DNA of 52,403 nt from Gammaproteobacteria bacterium (GTDB lineage Bacteria; Pseudomonadota; Gammaproteobacteria; GCA-001735895): the NCBI GenBank assembly GCA_022340305.1, contig JAJDOF010000022.1, positions 1 to 52,403 of the forward strand, given 5' to 3'. The notes under the pieces are model-generated. The model saw nothing but the letters and a program-made list of their open reading frames with translations. It searched no databases and was not told the DNA's origin. The position numbers and the translations under genes are program-made. Below, piece by piece: positions 8,468 through 18,009 of this stretch (positions are counted from its first letter, which is position 1; each line of letters opens with the position of its first letter).

Positions 8468-8732
8468 TCTGCCCGGCCTTGCCGACAGCCAGGACGGCGA
8501 ATCGTGAGAGCGATATTTAATCGCCCTGTACCGTAGCGCTAATCAACTGCGGCATACCGACATGGGCATCATCGGAATCCGGAAATGCTGCACCCCGGTG
8601 GTTGGCATGCCGTTTCAGCCACCTTTCTGGACGACGGTAGACAGGCCTCCTGGCTTCCCGGGATCACTGCGCGGTATGCCGTATCGCGTCCCGCGGGATA
8701 GGGCCATGCGGCAAGCCGATGCAATACGCAGG

Positions 8733-10337
8733 CTAGGCGACCTTGGAGATATCGATCTGGCTGGCGAGATATTCGTCGTAACTTCCCTGGAAGCTGAGCA
8801 TTTTGTGGTCCTTGATCTCGATAATCCGGGTTGCCAGTGAAGATACGAATTCGCGATCGTGGCTGACGAAAATGACCGTGCCATCGTACTTCGCGAGTGC
8901 CCTGTTGAGCGCTTCGATCGATTCCATGTCGAGGTGGTTGGTGGGCTCGTCGAGAATTAAAACGTTGGTTTCCGCCATCATCATCTTGCCGAACAACAGC
9001 CGGTTTTTTTCTCCACCTGAACAGACGCGAACCTGTTTTTTGTAATCGTCAGCGGTAAACAGCAGACGTCCGAGCATAGCGCGCACCATCAGGTCGTCGT
9101 GCTTCGGCTTGCGCCATTGCGACATCCAGTCGAACAGGTTGAGGCTGCAATTAAACTCGGCCGTGCTGTCCTGCGGGCAATAACTCAACGTGGCATTCTC
9201 GGACCACTTGATAGTGCCCGCGTTGTTTTCGAGTTGACCCAGCAGGCAGCGCAGAAACGTGGTCTTACCGGTGCCGTTTTCGCCGATTACCGCGAGGCGC
9301 GCACCGGCTTCGAGAATCAGGTCACCTTCGCTGAACAGGGTTTCTCCGTCAAAGCCATGCGCGAGGCCTTCCATCACCAGCGCCTGGCGATGCAGTTTCT
9401 TTTCCTGCTGGTAGCTCAGGTAGGGGGTGCGGCGACTCGATGGCTTGACCTCGTCGAGCTTGATCTTTTCCATTTTCCTGGCGCGTGAGCTTGCCTGTTT
9501 CGCCTTGGATGCATTCGCCGAAAAACGATCGACAAACTGCTGCAAATCGGCCAGTTCTGCACTCTTTTTGGCATTGGAGCTTTGTAGCTGGTCGCGGATC
9601 AATGTCGAAGCCGCCAGGAAGGCCTCGTAATTACCCGGGTAGATACGCAGTTCGCCATAGTCGATATCAGCCATGTGGGTACACACTGAATTCAGGAAAT
9701 GTCGGTCGTGCGAGATGATAATCATCGTCGACTTGCGCTGGTTGAGCACGGTCTCGAGCCAGTGGATGGTATGGATATCGAGGTTGTTGGTCGGCTCGTC
9801 CAGCAGCAGGATATCGGGGTTGGCGAACAGCGCCTGTGCCAGCAATACGCGCAGCTTCCAACCGGGTGCAACCTGGTGCATCGGACCGAAGTGCAGTGCT
9901 TCGACGATTCCCGCCTGCAGCAGGATTTCACCGGCGCGGCTTTCGGCGCTGTATCCATCCATTTCGGCGAATTCGGCTTCAAGGTCGGCGACCCGCATAC
10001 CGTCGGCCTCCGACATTTCGGCCAGGCCATAAATGCGTTCGCGCTCCTGCTTGACTCGCCACAGTTCGGCATCACCCATGATCACCGTGTTGATGACGCT
10101 GAATTCCTCAAAGGCAAACTGATCCTGGTTGAGCGTGCCGACCTTGTGACCCGGTGTGATCGAGACATTGCCGGACGAAGGAGCCAGGTCCCCGCTGAGG
10201 ATTTTCATCAGTGTCGATTTGCCGCAGCCATTGGCGCCGATCAGGCCATAGCGGTTGCCATCGCCGAACTTCGCGGAAATATTTTCAAACAACGGCTTGG
10301 CGCCAAATTGCATGGTGATGTTCGCAGTTGAAATCAT
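8733..10337 (-). CDS. ybiT: ABC-F ATPase YbiT
   Basis: A 534-residue soluble ABC-F protein with two ATP-binding cassettes and no membrane domain, matching E. coli YbiT closely in length and sequence. Cassette 1: Walker [10 protein letters not shown] (near 35-43), [13 protein letters not shown] in the signature region, Walker [14 protein letters not shown] and switch [10 protein letters not shown]. The linker [15 protein letters not shown] then [20 protein letters not shown] is the ABC-F P-site tRNA interaction motif region. Cassette 2: Walker [10 protein letters not shown], signature [12 protein letters not shown], Walker [13 protein letters not shown] and [16 protein letters not shown] proteins act on the ribosome as translation factors. 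It is monocistronic, with 362 bp of non-coding sequence upstream before glgC. Confidence 0.96.
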   Translation of the reverse strand: MISTANITMQFGAKPLFENISAKFGDGNRYGLIGANGCGKSTLMKILSGDLAPSSGNVSITPGHKVGTLNQDQFAFEEFSVINTVIMGDAELWRVKQERERIYGLAEMSEADGMRVADLEAEFAEMDGYSAESRAGEILLQAGIVEALHFGPMHQVAPGWKLRVLLAQALFANPDILLLDEPTNNLDIHTIHWLETVLNQRKSTMIIISHDRHFLNSVCTHMADIDYGELRIYPGNYEAFLAASTLIRDQLQSSNAKKSAELADLQQFVDRFSANASKAKQASSRARKMEKIKLDEVKPSSRRTPYLSYQQEKKLHRQALVMEGLAHGFDGETLFSEGDLILEAGARLAVIGENGTGKTTFLRCLLGQLENNAGTIKWSENATLSYCPQDSTAEFNCSLNLFDWMSQWRKPKHDDLMVRAMLGRLLFTADDYKKQVRVCSGGEKNRLLFGKMMMAETNVLILDEPTNHLDMESIEALNRALAKYDGTVIFVSHDREFVSSLATRIIEIKDHKMLSFQGSYDEYLASQIDISKVA

Positions 10338-10699
10338 TGCGTTGATCCAGGGTAATCAGGGTGAAAAAGGTGTCGGTTGCGCGCAGCGATAAGCGAGCAA
10401 ACGGGGCGCACTGTAAAGAGTCGCGAGCGGAATGTCGAGCCCAGCGGAGCATAAATGCGCAATATGCCCCAAATGCGTGCTGTTTTACGCTGAATTGGGG
10501 TCGGTCGGCGTTAAGCCGTGGGGAAATCTATCTTTTCCCCAGGAATTGATTTCTATTTTAGTCCGCCAGAGGTCGCTGGTTGGCCGCGGATAGTGCTTGC
10601 GGTAAACCCGGTAAACGGGGGTGCGAGTATCTCCCGGGCGACTCATCCCGCCACACCAGTCCCCGTGCAATCCCCGATCAAGTGCTTAGGTAGAATCGC
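10338..10699. other. Intergenic stretch with a stem-loop
   Basis: No gene is seen here. At 10519-10541 an 8-bp perfect stem (TGGGGAAA / TTTCCCCA, 7-nt loop) is followed on the plus strand by a T-rich stretch, and it lies about 160 nt beyond the glgC stop on the minus strand. At 10600-10616 CGGTAAAC occurs twice with a period of 9. The upstream region of ybiT contains no clear -10/-35 pair that I can call. Confidence 0.4.
10519..10541. terminator. Stem-loop, possible terminator between glgC and ybiT
   Basis: A perfect 8-bp inverted repeat, TGGGGAAA with TTTCCCCA, encloses a 7-nt loop. The stem ends in A/T pairs and no strong U-run follows on the minus strand, the direction of glgC, so it is only a possible terminator or processing site. 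Confidence 0.35.
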
Positions 10700-11917
10700 T
10701 TAGAAGGCGAAATTTTCCGGGATGACGACGATGCCCTTTGCGGTCACGGTAAATCGTTCACTGTCCTTCACCGGATCGAAGCCAATGACTTCGCCATCCG
10801 GGATGGTGACGTACTTGTCGATTATGCAATTGTTCAAACGCGCTCTTTTACCCACCCTGACATTGCTGAAAATAACCGAATTTGCAACCATCGCCTGATC
10901 GTCAATAAAAACGTTTTTAAACAGTATCGAATGATCGATATTGCCACCCGATATGACCGTGCCACCCGCCAGCATCGAGTTGATAAAGACGCCTTCAGTC
11001 CCTGAATCTCCGGGTACCGCACGTGCCGGGGGAGTTTGCGCCTGGTAGGAACGAATGGCCCAGTCACCCTGGTACAGGTCCATCGGTGGTATCGGCTGCA
11101 ACAGGTCCATATTTGCCTCGTAGAAGGAATCGAGGGTGCCGACGTCGCGCCAGTAGTTATCAGGGGATACCCGACCTTCAGTCTCGCCAAAATAGTGGGC
11201 GCATACGTGATGACTTTTGATCAATTGCGGCAGGATATCCTTGCCAAAATCATGGCTCGAATTATCGTCACGACTGTCCTTGTCGAGGATGTCGATCAAC
11301 AGCGACGTCGAAAAGATATAGATCCCCATGGAGGCGAGCGCATACCCGGCATCGTCCTCACAAGCTTCGACGACATCCGGTTTTTCGACGAAGCGGACAA
11401 TCTTGCGCTTGTCATCGGTTGCCATGATGCCGAATTGGCCGGCATCAGCGACAGGGACTTTCATGCAGGCCACGGTAGCCTCTGCGCCAAGTGCTTGATG
11501 GGTTTTGAGCATGGCGGCGTAATCCATGCGATAAATATGATCACCGGAGAGGATGATGGTCCACTCGGCATTGCTGCGTTTTATCAGGTATTCGTTTTGG
11601 TGTAAGGCGTCGGCGGTGCCCTGGTACCATTTGTCGCCGTTGCGCATTTGCGCGGGTACCGGGGTTATGTACTCGGCGAGCTCGGGGTTAAACACCGACC
11701 AGCCATCTCGCAAATGTTTGTGCAGCGAATGCGATTTGTACTGGGTCAGCACGAGAATGCGGCGCAGGCCTGAATGCAGGCAGTTACTCAGCGTAAAATC
11801 GATAATCCGGTATTTACCGCCGAAAGGAACCGAGGGTTTGGCGCGATACCGGGTCAGGGGCTGCAAGCGCCCGCCGGCCCCGCCAGCCAGGATGATTGCC
11901 AGTACCTTGCTATCCAT
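10700..11917 (-). CDS. glgC: Glucose-1-phosphate adenylyltransferase
   Basis: A 405-residue ADP-glucose pyrophosphorylase, which forms ADP-glucose from ATP and glucose-1-phosphate as the committed step of glycogen synthesis. The N-terminal pyrophosphorylase loop reads AGGAGGRLQPLTRYRAKP (about 11-28), followed by the substrate lysine region PFGGKYRIIDFTLSNC. Further family landmarks are WYQGTADALHQN, ILSGDHIYRMDY, VEKPD and VSPDNYWRDVGTLDSFYEAN. The C-terminal part is a left-handed beta-helix (GTVISGGNIDHSILF, then VRVGKRARLNN) that carries allosteric control. It is slightly shorter at the N-terminus than E. coli GlgC. No glgA, glgB or glgP lies in the window, so this is a standalone locus. 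Confidence 0.96.
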   Translation of the reverse strand: MDSKVLAIILAGGAGGRLQPLTRYRAKPSVPFGGKYRIIDFTLSNCLHSGLRRILVLTQYKSHSLHKHLRDGWSVFNPELAEYITPVPAQMRNGDKWYQGTADALHQNEYLIKRSNAEWTIILSGDHIYRMDYAAMLKTHQALGAEATVACMKVPVADAGQFGIMATDDKRKIVRFVEKPDVVEACEDDAGYALASMGIYIFSTSLLIDILDKDSRDDNSSHDFGKDILPQLIKSHHVCAHYFGETEGRVSPDNYWRDVGTLDSFYEANMDLLQPIPPMDLYQGDWAIRSYQAQTPPARAVPGDSGTEGVFINSMLAGGTVISGGNIDHSILFKNVFIDDQAMVANSVIFSNVRVGKRARLNNCIIDKYVTIPDGEVIGFDPVKDSERFTVTAKGIVVIPENFAF

Positions 11918-12191
11918 GTGAGTCTTAGATCAATCGCTAGTTGAACAGGTTTGCACTGTACCAGCGTGGCGCAGATATCAGTACCTGGCAGGCATTCGAT
12001 CGCTTTTATGCACTATTTTGATGCTTATTCTGAAATACTGCTTTAATTTGGTGCGAAACAGGCGGGCCCCAGGCGTGGGCTGGTGACTCCCACTGCTGTC
12101 GATGCCACAGTGGCGTGGCCTTATGTGGCCGGGTAAGCGGCGCAAAATAGATCGGGATTGTGTCCTGGGATTGAGCAACTGTTCCCTGATA

Positions 12192-13115
12192 CTAAGAGCC
12201 AGTCGCATCGAGCTCTTCGGTGCCGCCGAAGGCTGCCGTCAACGCCTTGATAAAGCCGGACAGCTCCAGCGCCATGATGGAAAAATCCACGTCGAACTGG
12301 GCAGCGGCGTCGTCGGCTTCGCTATCGCTGGCCTGTTCCTGCACGATGTCGGCGAAGCGCAGTCGCTTCACCGTCAGTTTCTCGTCGAGCAGGAACTCGA
12401 GGCGTTGCTGCCAGTTGAGCGCGAGCTTGCTGACGTGCATGCCGGTCTTGAGGTGATTGACGATCTCGGCAGCGGAGAGGTCCTGGTTCTTGCAACGGAT
12501 TACACTGCTGATGTCGGCATTGTCACGCAGTTCACCTTCTTCACCGAGCTCGAATCCCGACTCGCTTTGAGCGGAACTGACCCAGCGCGTCATCACATCG
12601 ATGGGCTGATGCCTGGACACCAGTGGAATCACCGACAACGACCCCAGCGTGTCACGTAGATCCTGCAGAAAATCCTCGGCACGCTTTGCCGAGGCAGCAT
12701 CGATAACCAGTAGCTGATCACGTGGCGAGATATAGGCGAATTGCAGCGATGAGCGGGTGAAGGCTTTGGGTAACAGGCTGAAGTAGACTTCATCGCGTAG
12801 CGCGCGTCGTTCCTTGCGTGGCAGCTGGCGGGCTTCGCGCGACTCGATCTCGAGCGCCTTCTCTTCCAGTTCCTCGTTGATGACGGCGGCCGGCAACAGT
12901 TTGTCCTGGCGCTTCAGACAGAGCATCAGGTAGCCGTTGGTGGCATGTACGAATTCGCTGCCATTACGACCCAGTGGTGGCACCCAGCCCGCGCGGGTCA
13001 TGTCCTGGCTGCCGCAGGGTACAAACGCCTGTTGCTCGAGTTGCTGACCGAGGGTGCTTGCGTCCAGTTCGAATGGCTGGGTGAATCGGTAAAGTTGTAA
13101 GTTTTTGAACCACAT
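12192..13115 (-). CDS. rdgC: Recombination-associated protein RdgC
   Basis: A 307-residue RdgC, a toroidal DNA-binding protein that limits RecA filament activity and helps at stalled replication forks. Diagnostic stretches are the start MWFKNLQLYRF, then QQAFVPCGSQDMTRAGWVPP, LLPAAVINEELEEKALEIE, RRALRDEVYFSLLPKAF, LLVIDAASAKRAEDFLQ and the C-terminal ALNWQQRLEFLLDEKLTVKR. The start at 13115 is set by the family N-terminus and an AAGGG about 12 nt upstream; the open extension to 13172 is not coding. The gene is divergent from the Rieske oxygenase gene and monocistronic. Confidence 0.96.
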   Translation of the reverse strand: MWFKNLQLYRFTQPFELDASTLGQQLEQQAFVPCGSQDMTRAGWVPPLGRNGSEFVHATNGYLMLCLKRQDKLLPAAVINEELEEKALEIESREARQLPRKERRALRDEVYFSLLPKAFTRSSLQFAYISPRDQLLVIDAASAKRAEDFLQDLRDTLGSLSVIPLVSRHQPIDVMTRWVSSAQSESGFELGEEGELRDNADISSVIRCKNQDLSAAEIVNHLKTGMHVSKLALNWQQRLEFLLDEKLTVKRLRFADIVQEQASDSEADDAAAQFDVDFSIMALELSGFIKALTAAFGGTEELDATGS

Positions 13116-13305
13116 GAAAGCGTTTTTCCCTTGAGGAGGCCGGATTAATAAAGCCGCGCAGTCTAACAGCATCGCACCGAAATACCATCAGCATGCTTGC
13201 TGAATGAAAAGCCGACGGGGTTGGAGCCGGCGGTTTGTGATTACCACAAGGTTGCCTGCGGCTGGCAGGCGGGGTAAATTTATCCGCTCAAACGAGGCGA
13301 TCGCC

Positions 13306-14496
13306 ATGAAAACAAAAACAGGTGCTAAAGCCGAGTCGCGTAAGCAAGATGATGACGCGGACTTCGATGGCCTCACCCGGGTAGTTCCATCGTTGGCCGC
13401 CAGCTGCTATATCGACGCAGACTGGTACCAGCACGAGCTCGAGCGTATCTTCTATAGCGGCTGGATATACCTGTGCCATTCCAGTACGCTCGTCGCGGCG
13501 CGCTCGTTTCGCCGATTTCGCATCGGCACCCAGGAGATCGTGGTGCTGCGTGACGATCAGGGTGGGTTGCGCGCCTTCCACAATAGCTGTCGCCATCGCG
13601 GCTCGATCCTGTGTGAACGGGAATCGGGAAGGTTGCAAGGCAAGCTGATCGTGTGCCCGTATCACCAGTGGGCCTACGCGCAGGACGGCGAGCTCAAGGC
13701 GACCAGCTCGATACGCGAGGCGCCTGATTTCGACAAGTCGGATTACCCGCTACACGCGCTCGCCGTCCAGGAATGGCGCGGCGGCATCTTCGTGTCGCTG
13801 GCTGATACTCCCGCGGAGCTCAGCTCCGGCTTTGAGCGTGGTAGCGATCGCATCGATAACTGGCCGATGGAATCGTTGCAGGTGGGTCATCGCTGGCGCA
13901 AGGTGATGCAGTGCAACTGGAAGGTCTTCTGGGAAAATTTTAACGAATGCCTGCATTGTCCCAATATCCACCCCGAGCTGTGCGAGCTGGTGCCGATCTA
14001 CGGGCGGCGAATATCCGGCTATCGCGATGCGCCGGACTGGCATGCACACCGCGACAGCAGCGATCCGAAGTACGCTGGCGGCCTGCGCGCCGGTGCACAC
14101 AGCTGGTCGACGAGCGGGCAGGCCTGTGGACCGGTATTCCCCGGGTTGACGCCGGCCGAGGTGGCGCGCGGTCAGAGTTACTTCGTCAGTCTGCCGTCGG
14201 TGTTCATTGCCTGCCACGTCGATTACATGCGCACGGTGCGCATCCTGCCGCTCGGGCCGGAACAGACCGAAATCGAGGTCGAGTGGCTGTTTCAGCCGCA
14301 AACCCTGGCACGCGATGATTTCGACCTCGAGGACATTACCGGGTTTGCCATCCTGGTCATGCAGCAGGATGCCGCGGCATCAGAGCTTAACCAGCTCGGG
14401 CTGCACGCGCGCCGCTTCAAGCAGGGGGTGCTGATGCCGGAGGAGCACTACGTCAAGGGATTCCAGGACTGGGTGCGTGCGCAGACCGGCGATTGA
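13306..14496 (+). CDS. Rieske non-heme iron oxygenase, alpha subunit (GbcA/CntA-like)
   Basis: A 396-residue ring-hydroxylating-type oxygenase. The Rieske 2Fe-2S ligands are Cys95 and His97 (CRHRGSILC) and Cys117 and His120 (CPYHQWAY). The catalytic domain has WENFNECLHCPNIHPEL with iron ligands His217 and His222, and a likely third ligand in VMQQDAAASE. Glu214 occupies the bridging position that is Asp in naphthalene dioxygenase; Glu there is known in carnitine and glycine-betaine monooxygenases, which favours a quaternary-amine or similar substrate over an aromatic one. The ATG at 13306 follows an AGGCGA; an open extension to 13204 has no family similarity. No reductase gene is adjacent. 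It converges on the aldehyde dehydrogenase gene with an 8-bp gap. Confidence 0.9.
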   Translation: MKTKTGAKAESRKQDDDADFDGLTRVVPSLAASCYIDADWYQHELERIFYSGWIYLCHSSTLVAARSFRRFRIGTQEIVVLRDDQGGLRAFHNSCRHRGSILCERESGRLQGKLIVCPYHQWAYAQDGELKATSSIREAPDFDKSDYPLHALAVQEWRGGIFVSLADTPAELSSGFERGSDRIDNWPMESLQVGHRWRKVMQCNWKVFWENFNECLHCPNIHPELCELVPIYGRRISGYRDAPDWHAHRDSSDPKYAGGLRAGAHSWSTSGQACGPVFPGLTPAEVARGQSYFVSLPSVFIACHVDYMRTVRILPLGPEQTEIEVEWLFQPQTLARDDFDLEDITGFAILVMQQDAAASELNQLGLHARRFKQGVLMPEEHYVKGFQDWVRAQTGD

Positions 14497-14504
14497 CGAC
14501 GTCT

Positions 14505-15890
14505 TCAAACCCTTTTCAAATGATAAGACTTGGGTCGCGTCAGCGATTCAAAGCCGACCGTCGACAGGGTGCAGCCACGACCGGAGTGCTTGACCCCGGT
14601 CCAGGCCAGTGCCGGGTCGAGGTAATCGCAGCGATTCATGAACCAGGTGCCGGTCTGAACCTGGTCGCCGATGGCGATGGCGGCGTCTTCATCCTGGGTA
14701 AAAATGGCCGCGGTTAATCCGAACTCGCTGTCATTCATCAGGCGAATCGCTTCGTCGTCACCGCTCACCGACATGATAGCGATCACCGGGCCGAAGGTTT
14801 CTTCGGTCATCACACGCATCGAGTGGTCGACATCGACCAGCACCTGCGGCGCAAGATAAGGTGTGCCGACAGCGTTGGCAGAAAAGCTGCTCGCCGCGAT
14901 CAGTGCGCGCGCCCCGGCGGCGACTGCGTCATCGATTTGACCCCGCACAAATTCGGCGGCGCTGGTCTTCACCATGGGGCCGAGGTTGGTGTCGGCATCA
15001 TCCGGTCTTCCAAGCCGGTAGCCGGCCACCAGGCTGGTAACGCCGGCGACAAACTCGTCGTAGATTGCAGCGTCGACGTAAACCCGCTCAATACCGCAAC
15101 AGGACTGCCCCGAGTTGAACAGCGCGCCATCGGTGACGGTGTCGATGGCGTGTTGCAAATTGGCGTCCTTGCGCACGTAGGCAGGGTCCTTGCCGCCAAG
15201 TTCGAGGCCGACACCGATAAAACGTCCGGCAGCGGCACGTTCGACCATTTCGCCGCCAGGTACCGAGCCGGTAAAGGCAACGTAGTTGACCAGCGGAGAC
15301 TGGATCACGGCCTCGGTATCGGCGTGGTTCAGGTGCAGATACTGGAACACGCCGGGTGGTAAGCCGGCCTCGTCAAAGGCCTGCTGCAAACGCTCTGCGC
15401 ACAGCGGGGTTTGCGCTGAGTGCTTTAAAATCACGCTATTGCCGGCAAGCAGTGCAGGCACGATCGCGTTCACCGATGTCAGGTAGGGGAAATTCCACGG
15501 CGCGATGATGAATACCACGCCGAGCGCCTCACGCTTGATGTAACGGGTGAAGCCATCTTTTGCCTGCGGCTGCAGGTCGGCGAGTGCATCGGCCGCGATG
15601 GCGATCATGTGGCGTGCGCGTTCTTCGAAGCCACCAACTTCGCCGGGCGCCTGCGAAATCGGGCGGCCCATCTGCCAGGTCAATTCCTCGGCGATCTCGG
15701 TTTTACGCGCGGCAAAGGCGTCAACCGCCTTGCTGCACAACGCCTGGCGTTCGGCGACTGGCATGTTTTTCCATAGCTGCTGCGCTGTTACCGATGCGGC
15801 GAGCGCCTGCTGGATAGCGGCGGCGCTTGCGGTCTCGCGCTCTACGTAGACGCTGCCGTCTACCGGGGAAATGCATTGAATCGTGCTCAT
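14505..15890 (-). CDS. NAD(P)-dependent aldehyde dehydrogenase
   Basis: A 461-residue aldehyde dehydrogenase oxidising an aldehyde to the acid. Active-site residues are visible: Asn133 in APWNFPY, the general base Glu230 in GLELGGKDPAYV, and the nucleophile Cys264 in FNSGQSCCGIERVYV; the cofactor contact TGSVPGG and the late EETFGPVIAI are also present. The conserved KPSExTP segment appears as KHSAQTP, placing it in the shorter succinate-semialdehyde-dehydrogenase-like group. The substrate cannot be assigned. It faces the Rieske oxygenase gene tail to tail, and the M24 peptidase gene lies 143 bp upstream on the same strand. A link in amine or betaine breakdown is possible but inferred from position only. 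Confidence 0.92.
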   Translation of the reverse strand: MSTIQCISPVDGSVYVERETASAAAIQQALAASVTAQQLWKNMPVAERQALCSKAVDAFAARKTEIAEELTWQMGRPISQAPGEVGGFEERARHMIAIAADALADLQPQAKDGFTRYIKREALGVVFIIAPWNFPYLTSVNAIVPALLAGNSVILKHSAQTPLCAERLQQAFDEAGLPPGVFQYLHLNHADTEAVIQSPLVNYVAFTGSVPGGEMVERAAAGRFIGVGLELGGKDPAYVRKDANLQHAIDTVTDGALFNSGQSCCGIERVYVDAAIYDEFVAGVTSLVAGYRLGRPDDADTNLGPMVKTSAAEFVRGQIDDAVAAGARALIAASSFSANAVGTPYLAPQVLVDVDHSMRVMTEETFGPVIAIMSVSGDDEAIRLMNDSEFGLTAAIFTQDEDAAIAIGDQVQTGTWFMNRCDYLDPALAWTGVKHSGRGCTLSTVGFESLTRPKSYHLKRV

Positions 15891-16033
15891 GTGCTTTGCT
15901 CGCGGGGTCCAGGTTGAAACTCAGGAATCAGGGACCAGTATTTTAACGATTCCCGCTTCGATGTCGACCGCATGTTGGTGGCAGCGGCCGATGCGCAAGT
16001 TCCTGCTATCGGTTTACCTTGACTGGCGGGTAA

Positions 16034-17257
16034 CTAGTCAGGGATCACATTCAATGGGTCATCCATCGAGCGACTGGGCTCAGTAAACCAGCGCGGACCA
16101 TCGACACTGATGTAAGCGTGGTCTTCGAGGCGCACGCCGAATTCACCATAGCTGCAAATCATCGGTTCGATAGAGAAGCACATGCCGGGCACGAGCGGCA
16201 GCTCGTTGCCCCTGACGATATAGGGGTGTTCGTGGACATCGAGGCCGACGCCGTGGCCGGTGCGGTGCGGTAATCCCGGAACCTGGTAGCCCGGACCGAG
16301 TCCGGCTGCCTCGATTACTGCACGTGCTGCCAGATCGGGTGCCGAACAGGGCGCGCCGACCTGCGCTGCATTGAAAGCGGCGAGTTGCGCCTGTTGTTCC
16401 AGTTCCCATAGTTCTCGCTGGCGTGCATTGGCCTCACCAAACACGTAGCTGCGGGTGATGTCCGAGTTATAGCCGTGCAGCGTGGCGCCGGTGTCGATCA
16501 ATACCATGTCGTTTTCGGCCAGTGTCTGCGGGTAGGGTACGCCATGCGGGTAGGCGGTAGGTTCACCGAACAGCACGATCTTGAAGGTGGAGCGGCCGTC
16601 CATGCCGCAGGCGACATGGGCATCGTCGAGGAAGGTCTGAACCTCGCGCGAGTCGATACCTGGGTGCAGGATGCGCGCGACGGCCCGGTGTACGCGCAGC
16701 GTGATCGCCTTGGCCTGGGCGAGCAAAGTCAGCTCGGCATTCGACTTGATGCGTCGGCAGGCGGCGATCAATTCTTCACCATTGTTGATGAGCAGGCTGG
16801 AATCATAACGCTGCAGTCGACTGGCGGTAAAAAACGGCGTTTGCGGGTCGATGGCGAGAGTGCAGTGGTTTTGTCGCGCAAACTGCAATGCGGCTTCGGC
16901 GACCTTGGCAGTCGGGTCTTCATGTTCCTCCCAGAGCACGAAATCACCTTCGACGAGCATACCGGCCCGCGTTTTCTGCTCCTCGAAGGCCGGGCAGACA
17001 TACAGTAGTTCGCCGTTGTCGGAGACGATGGCGCCATGCAGGCGCTCACTCGCGTAGCACTGCATTCCGGTGAAATAGCGCAAGCTGGTGGTGGCATCGA
17101 GATACACGGCGTCGACGCTGGTCGCACGCATTATCTCGCGCAGTTTTGCAAGGCGCTGGTGATACTCGTCGAGACCGATCGCAATCGCCTCGTCGCGCTC
17201 TGAAGTCAATCCCTGGAGTTCTATACTTGCGGTCGAGCCGCCGACGCCTGTGGCCAT
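16034..17257 (-). CDS. M24-family metallopeptidase (Xaa-Pro aminopeptidase-like)
   Basis: A 407-residue protein with a creatinase-type N-terminal domain (about 30-170) and a pita-bread catalytic domain. The five dinuclear metal ligands of the family are present: Asp in VLIDTGATLHG, Asp in YNSDITRSYVFG, His in HRTGHGVGLDVHEHP, Glu in CFSIEPM and Glu in GVRLEDHAYI. This favours an active Xaa-Pro peptidase or a related hydrolase over metal-poor creatinase; DMSP lyase DddP and ectoine hydrolase belong to the same fold but their distinctive features are not evident. The start at 17257 has GGAGG 8 nt upstream, whereas the longer frame to 17380 is hydrophobic and Cys-containing without support. It may share a transcript with the downstream aldehyde dehydrogenase. 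Confidence 0.9.
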   Translation of the reverse strand: MATGVGGSTASIELQGLTSERDEAIAIGLDEYHQRLAKLREIMRATSVDAVYLDATTSLRYFTGMQCYASERLHGAIVSDNGELLYVCPAFEEQKTRAGMLVEGDFVLWEEHEDPTAKVAEAALQFARQNHCTLAIDPQTPFFTASRLQRYDSSLLINNGEELIAACRRIKSNAELTLLAQAKAITLRVHRAVARILHPGIDSREVQTFLDDAHVACGMDGRSTFKIVLFGEPTAYPHGVPYPQTLAENDMVLIDTGATLHGYNSDITRSYVFGEANARQRELWELEQQAQLAAFNAAQVGAPCSAPDLAARAVIEAAGLGPGYQVPGLPHRTGHGVGLDVHEHPYIVRGNELPLVPGMCFSIEPMICSYGEFGVRLEDHAYISVDGPRWFTEPSRSMDDPLNVIPD

Positions 17258-17397
17258 TACTTTTCCTCCACGAAGGTAGAAGTCGCAGGTTAACGGATGC
17301 GGGAGTATATTTACAGTCGCATTGACTCGGCAGCTATTGACAGCCGCATAAAATGATAAATGCCTGTGGCTAAGGTTCAATACCGAAGTGGTAACAG

Positions 17398-17859
17398 TTA
17401 TTCGTCGGTGATCGCAGATGAATAGAAGACAACTCGCTGCGTTCGAACAGGCGACCGGCTTCCCCCGGCGATCACGGCCATGCTGATGACCTTGCCGGCG
17501 CCGTAAATAATTCGTGCGTCATAACCATAGCCTCGAATCAGCATCTCACGATTACGATAAAGCCCGGCTACTCCACCCGTTCCGGGATGGCGTATACAGC
17601 CATCGGCGCACGGCCAGATCGGTCCCAGTTCGGCCTGGAACTGCGCTGCGCTGAACGGTCGGTGCGCCAGTAGCAGCAGCGGTTTAGCGCATCCGATATC
17701 GCTCGGGCAACGAAGGCAAGAGTCACCGTCACCGCAGGATACTGAAACCCAGGGGGCGCTGGTCATCGGCGTCTGGCTCTGCAGCAAGGGCGATAAAATT
17801 TAAAGACTATGGTGAACTCCCGCGCAAGCCAGGCTCAGAATCAACGCAAGTGCCAGCAA
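17398..17859 (-). pseudogene. Possible broken gene for a small secreted Cys-containing protein
   Basis: An open frame (17398-17787, 129 codons from TTG) has no recognisable family, but extending it upstream in the same frame past one TAA (17800-17802) gives a TTG preceded by GGAG at 17859 and a signal-peptide-like start LLALALILSLACAGVHHS. After the stop the frame continues with VSCGDGDSCLRCPSDIGC (four Cys). One reading is a small exported protein gene inactivated by a nonsense mutation; the other is chance. There is no homology evidence either way. Confidence 0.3.
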
Positions 17860-17940
17860 TTCACTCCGCTTCCTGCCGGCTTCGAATGTAAACAGGCGGT
17901 AAATTTTTGCACTCTTTGTTTACCAGCTCATGTCTAACGG

Positions 17941-17958
17941 AAGTGTCTTTGGACACTT
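17941..17958. promoter_or_regulatory. Perfect inverted repeat upstream of the VWA gene
   Basis: AAGTGTC and GACACTT form a perfect 7-bp inverted repeat around a 4-nt TTTG centre, 51 bp upstream of the VWA-protein ATG. There is no U-run, so an operator for a dimeric repressor (GTGTC-n4-GACAC) or a leader hairpin is more likely than a terminator. Confidence 0.4.
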
Positions 17959-18009
17959 ATTCTTGGCCCTGTACTTCCACTCACAGCAATACCTTTACAG
18001 GAGTCGACC

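Noticed and set aside
16034-17257. Assignment of the M24 protein as DMSP lyase DddP or ectoine hydrolase
   Set aside because: The motifs seen fit a general Xaa-Pro peptidase, and there are no DMSP or ectoine genes nearby.
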